Position numbers and translations under genes: made by a program. A DNA stretch of 64,000 bases from Symbiodinium natans. Its lineage: Eukaryota; Sar; Dinophyceae; Suessiales; Symbiodiniaceae. Below, one piece after another: positions 11,677 to 21,900 of the stretch. The stretch spans positions 521,501-585,500 of the forward strand of contig CAJNDS010002118.1 in NCBI GenBank assembly GCA_905221605.1. The letters run 5' to 3'. Within the stretch, counting starts at the first letter, position 1. Every line of letters begins with the position of its first letter. The notes beneath the pieces were generated by a model. It searched no databases, was not told where the DNA came from, and was given only the letters and a program-made list of their open reading frames with translations.

Positions 11677-11814
11677 TAGAGCGTAGGGCCTATGTAGGGC
11701 TTATGGCGCGTAGGCTTGCGAGAGCTGCGTGGTCGGTTTGGGGCTTTTAGGAAGCTAAAGAAACAAAACCCCTAAGCAATCTACCGTTCAACAGTCCCCA
11801 ATATACCAGTAGAA

Positions 11815-11930
11815 ATAGAAATTAATAATGGTAATCATAATAGAAATAGTAATCATAATAGAAAGAGTAATCATAATAGAAATAGTAATCATAGTAAGCA
11901 TAATGGTAGTCGGAATGAGAATCATCATCG
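11815..11930. repeat. 18-bp A-rich tandem repeat
   Basis: Units of AATCATAATAGAAATAGT, about five copies. Confidence 0.8.
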
Positions 11931-12074
11931 TACTAACATGTACGTGATGTGCAATAGTGCTACAACCAGGGTGACGTTTACGGTTCAGGGTGCGCGGCTT
12001 AGGCGCAGGACCTGACAAAGAAGGGGTGTAAGCCCTACACCGCCGGCAGCAACCCTAAACCCTAAACCCTAAAC

Positions 12075-12142
12075 CCTGGCGTGTCCCCGCCTTTCGGCGC
12101 GCCAATGTTTACACTGGAGGTAGCTCGATCAAGAAGCATCGC
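12075..12142 (-). CDS. Candidate exon, unknown
   Basis: Acceptor CTGGTTACCAG|G, 'AMLLDRATSSVNIGAPKGG', donor GTTTAGGG. Confidence 0.38.
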
Positions 12143-13108
12143 CTGGTAACCAGGGCTTGTTTAGGGTTTAGGGTTTAGGGCTTAGGGTTGAGGGCCAGTT
12201 TCGGGTTTAGGGTTTTGGGGTTTCGGGGCTTATAGTGCACCCTAAACCCTGAACTCTGAACCCTCAACCCTCATGCAGCACGTAAACTCTGTGCTGAAGC
12301 CAACCCATGGAGGCCTTGTGCTTGTTGGTGCTAACGCTGCCATCGTCAAACCTTGGCCAAAGAAGGAGGGTGTGAGGGTTCGGGCCGTTGGGTTAAGGGG
12401 TGCCCTCTCTGAATCACAAAGCTCAACAGCCCCCCAAACCAGGGGCCAATCAGCAGGGAGGGGGGGGGGGGGGGGGGGGGGAGGGCAAGACACCCTAAAC
12501 AAGAAACCCTAAGCCGCAACATTACAACTTCCCAGAGTTCACACATCTGCATCCACTACAACCCGACAGAGTTGCATGAGATCTCCCGCAAGCCCGCGCT
12601 TAGAAACCCCCTAAGCCCTGCACCCTCAACCCTAGAAGCCCTACAACAGTTTTAACCGTAAAACGCCCTGTAAACCCTAAACCCTACAAATCTTACAGGC
12701 AAACCTTCTGGAACTTTAAAAGCCTCCTAAACTCGAAACACCCCAAACGATACACCTATAAACCCTACAAGAAACGCCTAAAACCCTACACCCCATAAGC
12801 CCTACACACTGAACCATCACCCGCATCACTAATCCTTACACCCTGTAATTATCCAAAAGCAAAAACCTTAAAGGCCTCAACAACCCTAAACCCTAAACCC
12901 TAAACCCTACACCCTAAACACTAAAACCCCGTAGAATACAGGAATCCTACCAACCCTGAAGGCTGCGAACATCATCCAGGCCACTGGTGTTCCCACAGGT
13001 CGAGTCCGATCCTCAGCAGTTGCGGCGGCTTGTCAGGGCTATTTTTGGGTTTAGGGTTTAAATTTAGGGCTTAGGGTTAAGGGTTTTGGGTTTAGGGTTT
13101 AGGGTGGT

Positions 13109-13210
13109 TTCCGAAATTAGGGTACCTTATTGGGGTCCTTATTATAAGTGAACCCACTATTTGGCGGTCTATTTTAGGGGTCCCACCTTTCGTAAACCCC
13201 CATTTGGGGT
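13109..13210. repeat. Dispersed repeat, copy 1
   Basis: Shares GGTTTCCGAAATTAGG and a GGTCTATT...GGGGTCCC block with 40047-40200. Confidence 0.5.
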
Positions 13211-13485
13211 TTAAGGCTTAGAACTTAGGGTTTAGGGTTTGGGGCTTAGAGCTCAGGACTTATGGGGGTTTGAATATTAGGGTTGCGGATTCTCGGGCCA
13301 CAAGTGCGAAACCCCAAACACCCAATTCAAAACCCGAAACCCATAACCAGGTATGCCTTTCAACCATCCCAAAGAAGTCCTTCGAATTCAGCAACGTGGG
13401 GGGGGGGGGGGAAAGCATCGTTCAAACCCTCAACCCGAAACCATAAACCCTAAACCCGAAACCCTAAACCCTAAACCCTAAAAAC

Positions 13486-13546
13486 GCGCCAAGGGCTCAG
13501 TTCGCATGCGCGAGTGCACCGGAAGCCGGCCACGATCTCGATGAGC
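13486..13546 (-). CDS. Candidate exon, unknown
   Basis: Acceptor ACCCTACAG|G, 'LIEIVAGFRCTRACELSPW', donor GTTTTTAGGG. Confidence 0.38.
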
Positions 13547-13875
13547 CTGTAGGGTTTAGGTTTAGTGTCTAAGATTTAGGGTTTAGGGCTTAGGGTTTAG
13601 GGTTTAGGGTTTCGGGTCTAGGGTTTAGGGTTTAGGGCTACTAGGGCTTCGGGATTCGGAGCCTCTAAGATCCAGGGGGGCTAAGGGTTGGCGGTTCAAA
13701 GACGCACATGTCTTCTAAGATTCTGGACAAGACCTGCCAGTTCACGCCTCTTGTCGCCGTGCCGCCCCTTCCCCTCCACTCGGATCTAAGCACAACATCG
13801 GCCAAAAGACTCAGGGGGAATGCCTGTTTAGGGTTCGGGGGTTGGTGTTGAGGCTTCAGAGTTCAGGAGCCTAGT

Positions 13876-13968
13876 AAAGCAAGGGGGCTGTTCAACCTCA
13901 ACAGCTACAGCGACGCAGGCGCCATATGGGTGCCCAAGAAGTTCCGAAGGTCTCCGAAAGTGAGGGTG
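13876..13968 (+). CDS. Candidate plus-strand exon
   Basis: Open plus frame 'LFNLNSYSDAGAIWVPKKF' ending at donor GTGAGG, with AG sites at 13879 and 13910. One of very few convincing plus-strand readings; unsupported by homology. Confidence 0.28.
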
Positions 13969-14095
13969 TTATGGGGACCCTAAACCTTGAGCATTTTGGG
14001 GGGCTGACAGTGTTGGCGTTGAATTCTCAAGGGGCTCAGGGTTTAGGGTTTAGGGTTTAGGGTTGAGGGTTTCGGGTTTCGGGTTTCGGGTTTAC

Positions 14096-14175
14096 GGGGA
14101 AGCAGCAGCATGGTTGTGTCGAGGCACAGCACGGAGATGTAGGTGATTCCTATGGAGATCCCCGAGAGAAGAAAC
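14096..14175 (-). CDS. Membrane-helix exon, possibly the last AMT helix
   Basis: Strong acceptor CCGCCAGCTCAG|G and donor GTAAAC. Reads 'FLLSGISIGITYISVLCLDT' then 'TMLLLP', an unmistakable hydrophobic helix. The plus strand has stops here. It lies downstream of AMT exon Q where that protein's final helix would be expected, but the link is not phase-tested. Confidence 0.6.
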
Positions 14176-14214
14176 CTGAGCTGGCGGGAGGGGAGGGGGT
14201 TCGAGTAGGGTCTG

Positions 14215-14310
14215 GGGTTTAGGGTTTAGGGTTTAGGGTTTAGGGTTTAGGGTTTAGGGTTTAGGGTTTAGGGTTTAGGGTTTAGGGTTTAGGGTTTAGG
14301 GTTTAGGGGT
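14215..14310. repeat. Telomere-like array, TTTAGGG
   Basis: About 13 units. Confidence 0.96.
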
Positions 14311-14547
14311 TAGGGTCTAGCGTGGGTTCTCCCAATGACCTAGGCAGGAGTTAGCCAGTGATCACCTTTTCGTTCAAGCTCCCTCAGGCTTAGTCAGGCA
14401 AACATCCTGCGCCACACAAATCCCGGTGAAGACCCCTGACCCCACACGCCGTGAATCTCCTACCTAGAACATCCCCCAAGCCTCAAACCCCAGAACCCTA
14501 AACCCACATGAAAACCCCTGAGACCCGAAAGAAACTCCCAACCCTAG

Positions 14548-14620
14548 ATCCTGAAACCCTAAACCCTAAACCCTAAACCCTAAACCCTAAACCCTAAACC
14601 CTAAACCCTAAACCCTAAAC
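14548..14620. repeat. Telomere-like array, CCCTAAA
   Basis: About ten units. Confidence 0.96.
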
Positions 14621-15012
14621 ACATTCTAGAGGGGGGAAAAAGCCCCCTGGAAAGGGTCAGCCCTGTCCCGACGCCGGGAGCTGAGGGCTGAGGGAAGAAA
14701 GAAAGGGCTTGGGGGCTTCCTGCTATGGTTCAGGCTTCAGACTTCTGAGGGCTTTAGGGGTCTAGGGTTGAGGAGTTCAGGGTTTAAGAGTTTAGGGTTT
14801 AGGGTTTAGGGTGTAGGGGTTTGGGTTTAGGCCCAAGGCCCAAAGCATCTGCCCAGTGGCAAGCCGATGAGTTGATTTCCCAACAACGTCCACCCGGCAT
14901 CTCCGCCGCCTCAGGGAATGGAGAGAGGTTTAGGGTTTAGGGTTTAGAGTTTAGGGTTTAGGGTTTAGGGTTCAGGGTGTAGGGTTTAGGGTTTAGGGTT
15001 TGGGGTTGTAAG

Positions 15013-15118
15013 CTATACTTGAAGGTTCATGGGTACTTATAAGTAGGGTTTCAAGTACACTGAATGGGGATATAACCATGATTACCCTACTTCTAACCCT
15101 ACTTCACAAGTACCCGGT
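15013..15118. repeat. Foldback element copy
   Basis: Starts TACTTGAAGGTTCATGGGTA, ends with CCCTACTTCACAAGTACCC. Confidence 0.6.
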
Positions 15119-15573
15119 TGTGGTTTTGCGTTTAGGAGTGGGTCAGTTGGGGCCTGGGCCTGAGGACTTAGCTTGTTTTGGGTTAGGGTTAAGAGCCTCA
15201 GTGCTGCGACTTGACAGAGGTGAGGGCTGACAGCTTTGGGACACAAACTGGTGTGAGTGGGGTGGAGAGTGGGGTGGAGGGAGGGGTGGCTGGGAGGATT
15301 CTGTTCCTACCTGCCCTACACTTTCAGGCCTCAGGAAGCTTGAAGCTTCCGAACGCACTCCGCCTAAGCCCCGAAAACCTACAACGGAAGGTGTCCGGGC
15401 AGCATCCTAAAAAAACGATTGTACTTTGGAGAAACCTTAAACCTTTCACCCTAAGCCTCTGCGCTACAAGCCTTTGCTAATCACGACCAGCGCTCGCTTT
15501 CCACATTCTGCAGCCCGACCGCGCCGAGGCAGCGAACAAGTGGTGATGATAGCAGTGCTTCAAGGCACTTGTT

Positions 15574-15732
15574 GCTTTGGAGCTTTGGGGCTTTGGGGGG
15601 CTTTGGGGGGCTTTGGGGGGCTTTGGGGGGCTTTTGGGGGCTTTGGGGGGCTTTGGGGGGCTTTGGGGGGCTTTGGGGGGCTTTGGGGGGCTTTGGGGGG
15701 CTTTGGGGGGCTTTGGGGGGCTTTGGGGCTTG
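15574..15732. repeat. 10-bp minisatellite CTTTGGGGGG
   Basis: About 15 nearly perfect units downstream of AMT exon Q. One unit has a T for a G. G6 runs every 10 bases could form G-quadruplexes. All frames stay open across it, so the ORFs here are repeat artefacts. Confidence 0.9.
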
Positions 15733-15863
15733 GGGGCGTTGGGGACGCCAAGTACATTCGGGCGGCGCTGGGGGTGCACCCTAAACCCTCCATCCCCTAA
15801 AATCTCACGGGCCTGCGACTGCCTCCCATGAATCTCAAGCCTTCCCGCCCTCTTCCTCTATGC

Positions 15864-15947
15864 CAAGGAGCCGAAAAAGATCCCGACGACGTCCGGATTC
15901 ACGCAGCTCTTTTGGGCAAAGAGTGCAACAGCTATGGCTCCCCAAGC
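15864..15947 (-). CDS. AMT: AMT exon Q
   Basis: Acceptor GACGTCCAG|G, phase 0. 'AWGAIAVALFAQKSCVNP' continues 'AAHGPSG' exactly as 'VHGVCGIWGTLAVGLFA' does in the family. It then reads 'VVGIFFGSL', with a GC donor (GCATAG). The final helix and C-terminus were not found with certainty. Confidence 0.85.
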
Positions 15948-18900
15948 CTGGACGTCGCTGGAGGGTCTTGGGTTGAATTTTTGGGGGTTCAGGACCTAGG
16001 CTTGCACAGTGCTTTGACATGAAACCCTAAACCTGTCGGGTATGTAGGGTTTCAGGGTTTTAGGTAGACAGATTCAGGCTTTTTTACCCGAGAGATTCGT
16101 GTTTAGGGGCTAGGGTGTTGGCGGTTTAGGTTTGGGGCTCTAGGCTTTGGGCGCCCCTAACAAGTAAAAAACACACAAAACTCAAATGGCCCTCCAAAAC
16201 TCAACCCCCGAAGCCTAAACCCCAAACCCCAAACCCCAAACCCTAAACCCTATAGAAACCCTAAACCCCAAACCCTAAACCCCAAACCCCAAACCCTAAA
16301 CCCTAAACCCCCCTTCAATGAGCTGAGCAGCTCCACTTGGACCATGAGCCGCAACAGCACCGACGGCATCGTCGATCTGAAAATGTGCCAAAACCTCCTT
16401 CGAAGCGGCACAGGGTTCAGGGTTCAGGGTTCAGGGTTCAGGGTTCAGGGTTTAGGGTTTAGGGTTTAGGGTTTAGGGTTTAGGGTTTAGGGTTTAGGGT
16501 TTTCAGGGTTTAGAAGGTTTAGAAGGCTTAGAAGGTTTAGAAGGTTTAGAAGGTTTAGAAGGTTTAGGATTTAGGGTGTAGAAATTAAAGTTTAGGATCT
16601 GGGGTGTAGGGCGCAAGTGCGTAACGAGAGACCAACTCCTCTCGGAAGGATAGCCCGAGCCCCTCAGTCCCTGAACCCTTCAACCCTCAAACCGATAAAG
16701 CCCTAAACTTGGATTGCTCCCCCTTAACACGAACAGCCCTTAAGAAGGATTATACTTGGGGGGGGGACGATAGTCCCCATTAAGGACGGGTAGTATAAGG
16801 GGGAGACCTAAACTCCGGTCGCCCCCGGCCGAGAGATTCAAGGGAACCTCTCTGCTTCCCCAACCTCTACTTGAAGGTTCGTGGGTTCTGATAAGTAGGG
16901 TTCTAAGTCCAAAAAGGGTTAGAAACATGCTTCCCTTCTTATAGACCTACTTATGGGGACCCATGAACTATACTCCCCTTGGAACCTTAATCAAAATAAT
17001 ATTCTGAATATCCTCTTGGGTTTATATGAACAAAAATACAAAAACAGTTCCCAAAAGGGGGATATAGTTACAAGGACCCATGAACGTCCCCCGCTCTTGA
17101 AGGTATCGGCCGCGAAAGTCCTGTTTTGGCACCTTCTGCACCCCACCAGAGGTGCCACCCGCGCAACCCGAAACCCTGAAAGCCTTCTGCAGACATGGGG
17201 GTTTATGGTTTAGAGTTTGGTGTTAGGGTTTTGGGCGGGACCAGACTTCCTGCAGAAAAAACCTTCGGGAGAGGGTTTAGGGCTCAAGGCTTAGACAGCA
17301 TTCTCAATGTCCAAGCTACCCCGAAGGACGTTGTAGCTCAAGACGAAATGGGAGCTTACTTTGCTTGAAAAGGCGTTGGGCAACTCGAAAATGGTAGGAT
17401 GCAAACCTTCGAACATGTGGAGGGCTGACTTATTTGTAGATGGGTATAGCGCTGACTTGTTCAGGAGCAAAGGGCTTTGGCTTCGGGTTGCATTTGGGAA
17501 ATGTTGGAAACGAGTTTATAGGGTCTAGGGTCTAGGGTTGAGGGTTTAGGGTTTAGGGGGATTGCGCGTAGGCTGCGCAGAAATTGACGGAACGGTGGGT
17601 GTTGTGGCATTTGCTGAACTTGCGGGTGGTGGAGTGGTCAAAAAAAGCCGCAGTAAGCGTACCGGGTGCGTGGAAATGATGTCGAACCAATACGGGTGGG
17701 TTCAGGGTTCAGGGCCGTTGAGGGCTTACGGTTCAGGATCTGAAGGCCAGAAAAACCTTCTTGTCCTCCATGATGAGTGACAGAATGGCGGCAACAAAAC
17801 CTGCGAGGAGGCCCCCCAGAACTGAACCCTGAAACCTCAACTCCCTACTTGAAGGTTCATGGTAGTTATTGACCAATTATAGCTGTACTTCTAACGCACT
17901 TAGAAGCCCCTTAAGTGTCCTAACATGGTCAAAATACAGATATAAGTAAGTACCATGAACCTCCAAGCAAAACCTGCAAGCCCTCAACCCTAAGCCTCAA
18001 GATTTGGGGCTTGGGAACTGCGTGGCACAATGCAGACCACTTCACCCCAAGCCATGAAGCCCTCAACCCTAAGACTTAGAACTAGAACCCTAAACGCTGT
18101 ACCCCCAAAACCAAAATCCGAAGCCCTAAATCCCTAACACAAGCAACCCTAAGCCCTAAAACTCTAAAGCCTACATCCCAAAAGCCACACAACCCGACAA
18201 CCCTCGAGCCTGAAACTTGAGGCCCTCCAACCTGCCCTACAGTCTTACAACCCCTAATTCAACCCAACTTTTTCTAGCTTCTGCTCTTCAATTCATTTTT
18301 CTTGAAAGTGTACATGAGTTTTTGTGTGCACTGTTGTATGTACCACAGTCGAGTTTAAAATCCTCAAGCCTAAAAAACAGTTCCCTTCCAAGAGCCCCAG
18401 CAAGAAGAGCCAAGCCCAATCTTCCCTTCTCCTAGGGCCTCAGGGTCGTTATACCGCTTAGGGTTCAGGGGGTTTGAGAGGCTACCGGCTTGAGGGGCTG
18501 AGGGTTTGGGGGGAGTTTGGAGCTTGTGGGTTCAGGGTTTCAGGGCACAGAACCCTTGGCCCAATGGTTTGAGGGCTCACAGGTAGCTGCCTTCCCAAGA
18601 CCCTGGACCACAAAATGGCGGGGGTCCTAAACAACTGAGGGCCCTTTCAAAGCCCTAAGCCTCAAACCCTAAACCTCAACCCTCATGACCCTTCAATGCC
18701 CTCTGGACACAAAGCCCGGCCTACGAGCGGCGACACGCTAAGCGGCATCACCGCGGCTGGGGCGCAACTGGCGACAAGGCCTGCGACCGCGAATAGCTCG
18801 GAAGCCCTGAAACCCCCCCCAACCTTTTTGAAGGTTCACTAGGGTACTTGGAAGTAGGGTTAGAAGCGCCCTGAAAGAGGCTATAAGCATAGTTACCCTA

Positions 18901-21900
18901 CTCACAGCCCTACAAACAAGTACCCATGAACCTCCAAGTAAGCCACCCATACGAAGACACCCAAGAATTCGACTCTGAAAGCTTTAAACTCAACCTCCCA
19001 AACCTTTAACCCTGCGGCCCTTAAAGCCTTAATCCCTCAACCACAGGCCTAACCCTAAACCCGAAACCCGAAACCCTAAACCCTAAACCCTAAACCCTAA
19101 ACCCTGAACCCTAAACCCTAAGCAGCCTTCAGATCCTGGGAAAACCCATGGGGCCTCTCGGGAGACCTCTTGGCGAATTGTTCGTTCTTTTTCAGGGGCT
19201 TCGGGCTTGGGTTTTTGGGGTTTTTGGGTTGAGGGTTTTAGGGTCCAGGGTCTAGGGTCTAGGGTTTAGGGTTTAGGGTTCAGGCTTGAGGGTTGAGGGT
19301 TGAGGGTTGAGGGTTTAGGGTTTAGGGTTTAGGGTTTAGGGTTAGGGCTTTGGCATAAGCACGAACCCCAAAGCCTCGGTACGGCTTCCTTTCGGGGTTC
19401 ATGCCACTTCCGGACTCATCAACCCAGCACCCCTTGATTTAGGAGCTCGTTCTGCAAATGGGCATGTCCCCAAATAGGGGTACCCTGATATACCCCCAAA
19501 CTGTATAATCCCTGTCACTCCTACGCAACATTCCTTGAATCACATTGTCACATTGAGGACTCTCTTCCAGACTTAGGAGGCGTCCATACTCAAGGGCTCT
19601 CAAGTACTCTGGGGAGGGGGGGCGCCTGCGATGACAGCATTTGTGAGCTCCGGCACCTGCCACGAGTAGGCGGGGATTTGCTACATCCCTGAACCCTAAA
19701 CCCTAAATCCTAAACCCTGATCCCTTCAAGCCCATACCGCAAAGTGGCTCACCTGAAATCCTAGCCCTTGCACCCTGACACTCTAAGAAAGCACTTAAAC
19801 CCGCGAACCCCGCAGTCCTAAGTCTTCAATCTCAAACCCCGGTTTGGCTCAGCGTCGATTAAGGTTTAGGGTTTTAAGGGTTCAGGATCTGGAGCTGAGG
19901 GGTGTAGCCGAGACAAGACCGTACGCCTTCAAGGCAGGCCTAAGCCCAAAATACCCGGACCCCCCAAAGATTTGTTAGGTTTAGCTTTAACCTTTAACCC
20001 TCCCGAAAAAATCCACTTCTGACTCTCGCCAAGAAGGGATCAGGTTTTTCGGCCCGGCTTGGGCTTCAAGGGGTAAGGTTTAGGGGGCTGTCAGGGTTCT
20101 AGGGTTCTAGGGTTGGAGGGTTTGGGGGTTTAGGGTATCGGTGCCAAATGTCAGTCGGGCAAATCCAGAAAAAAAAGAAAAAACTCACCTGTGGAGTGAT
20201 TGCATGGCGTTTTCGAATGTAAACCGCCGAGCCCAGCGTCGGCACCGAAACAAAAGCCGACCAGGGTGGCCTGCCCTAAGTCCCAAGTAAGACGTGTCAA
20301 GGGTGATAGCTGATCACAAGTAGGTGCCTGAAATACGGTTATATCCGAACTAGAACGAAAACCTGCCCTACTTAACCTACTTGTAGCTACCCAGGAACAA
20401 AAAGGCAAGCCCTAAGCCTCAAACCCTAAACCCTAAACCTTATGTAGAACCCCGCCCAGTCGACCCTAAGCGCTGTGCGTACACCCTAAACCCTAAACCC
20501 TAAACCCTAAACCCTAAACCCTAAACCCTAAACCCTAAACCCCACACCCAAGCCCTTCGCTAGGGTTCCGACGCGAACCACTGTCGAGCGAGTGTAGAGC
20601 ATGGAGAAGACCATGCCTTCACACCCGCCACTTGAAGGTGGAGGCTTTGGGGTTTGGAGCCATTTTCGGGTTCAGGGGTTTGGGTTTCGGGGTTTTGGTT
20701 TCGGGATTCGGGTTTAGGGCTTGGGGCTTTTGAGCTTTTGGACTTGAAGTTGTCAGTGAAACTGGTGGCGGCGAAACAGGTGGGGAGGTTTGGGATCTTT
20801 TTCGGGGTCTCGGGGGTGTAGCGCCGCGCAAACCCTGAACCCCAACACCCCCTGCGCCTTTGTTGGTTTTCACCGAGATCTTTGGGGCTTCTGTGGCTTG
20901 TTCTTCTATCATCCGCTGCTCCCCTCAAAGCCACAAAAACATCTCCGAATATCCCTTCATGTGGCCGCTGTCTAGGGTTTGTATAAGGGTTCTTAAACTT
21001 CGGGGTTCTTAAGTTCAAGTGGTGGGCTTTCGAATCAAAGGTTTAGGGCGCAGGGGGTTAAGGTAGTTTGGGATTGTGGGCTCCGAGGTTCAAGTGCAGA
21101 ACCTCGCTGAAAAAAGCCTCGGATCCTAGCTTTTCCAACTTCGTGCAGCCCTGTAGCCTAGTACCCTGGACCCGTCCCTGGCCTCCAACCCCGCCCCCGG
21201 CGGCAGCAAGCAGCGTCGTAGCCGAGGCATGTGCAACGACAAGGTCCGCCCTGGAGCGTTGCCCAGGGTTTGAAGCTCTTTCCGATCGCACGTGGGTAAA
21301 GGTCTACATGGGCAGGGGTGAGAGTCAGGATCTGAAAAGTTGCCTTCTGCCCAAAACCTAAACCTTCCCCCAAGCGTTGCTGAGGGCTTGGGGTTTGGGA
21401 CCTTGCAACTGTCAGGATACTGAGGCTCTTTCATGAGGGAACCCTCAGCGACAAGGAATTGTTGCACGATACTGCAGACCCAAACAAGGGGCCATTCAGA
21501 TTGCCAACAAAGACGGCCACGAGCCTTCAATCAAGCAGAAGCTGCTGAAGAAACCCAATCACAAGTATGCTCATAACAACCTCTGCTTTGACACCCCAAC
21601 AACACCCCCCTCACTCAGCTCCCACATTCCCAATGCTAGAACAGCGTTCACTTCCACTTGGGGCCCTTGTGCCTGGATCAGTTACGTAAGTCAGGGGTTT
21701 AGGTCAGAGGTGAGGGCTAATATTTGGGGTTCCGGGTTTCGGGTTTAGAGTTGAGGGTCTTCCTTGGGAAAAACTTGGTGTTGCAGTACATGACCCATGG
21801 CCGAGGCGTGCAGACCAAGTAGAGTAGCAGACCGGGATGGCACTCGGAAGCCCAACCCACTGGCCAAGCGGCCCCAGCGTGGTCTTGAACGTTGAAGCCG

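Noticed and set aside
15474-15831. Several overlapping ORFs of 70-108 residues on both strands
   Set aside because: They are the six-way translation of the 10-bp minisatellite.
17075-17440. Exon-like frames 'FASYHFRVAQRLFK' and 'KVPKQDFRGRYLQE'
   Set aside because: They lie between AMT exons O and P, which join in phase without them.
20180-20275. Protein-like open frame with canonical GTGAGT donor
   Set aside because: It falls inside the AMT L-M intron, where direct joining keeps phase and family length. A useful reminder that such frames can be false.
20619-20912. 97-residue minus ORF starting MIEEQATEAPK
   Set aside because: Located inside the AMT K-L intron, and its C-terminal half is repeat-derived Pro/Asn/Lys; could still be a nested gene but unsupported.
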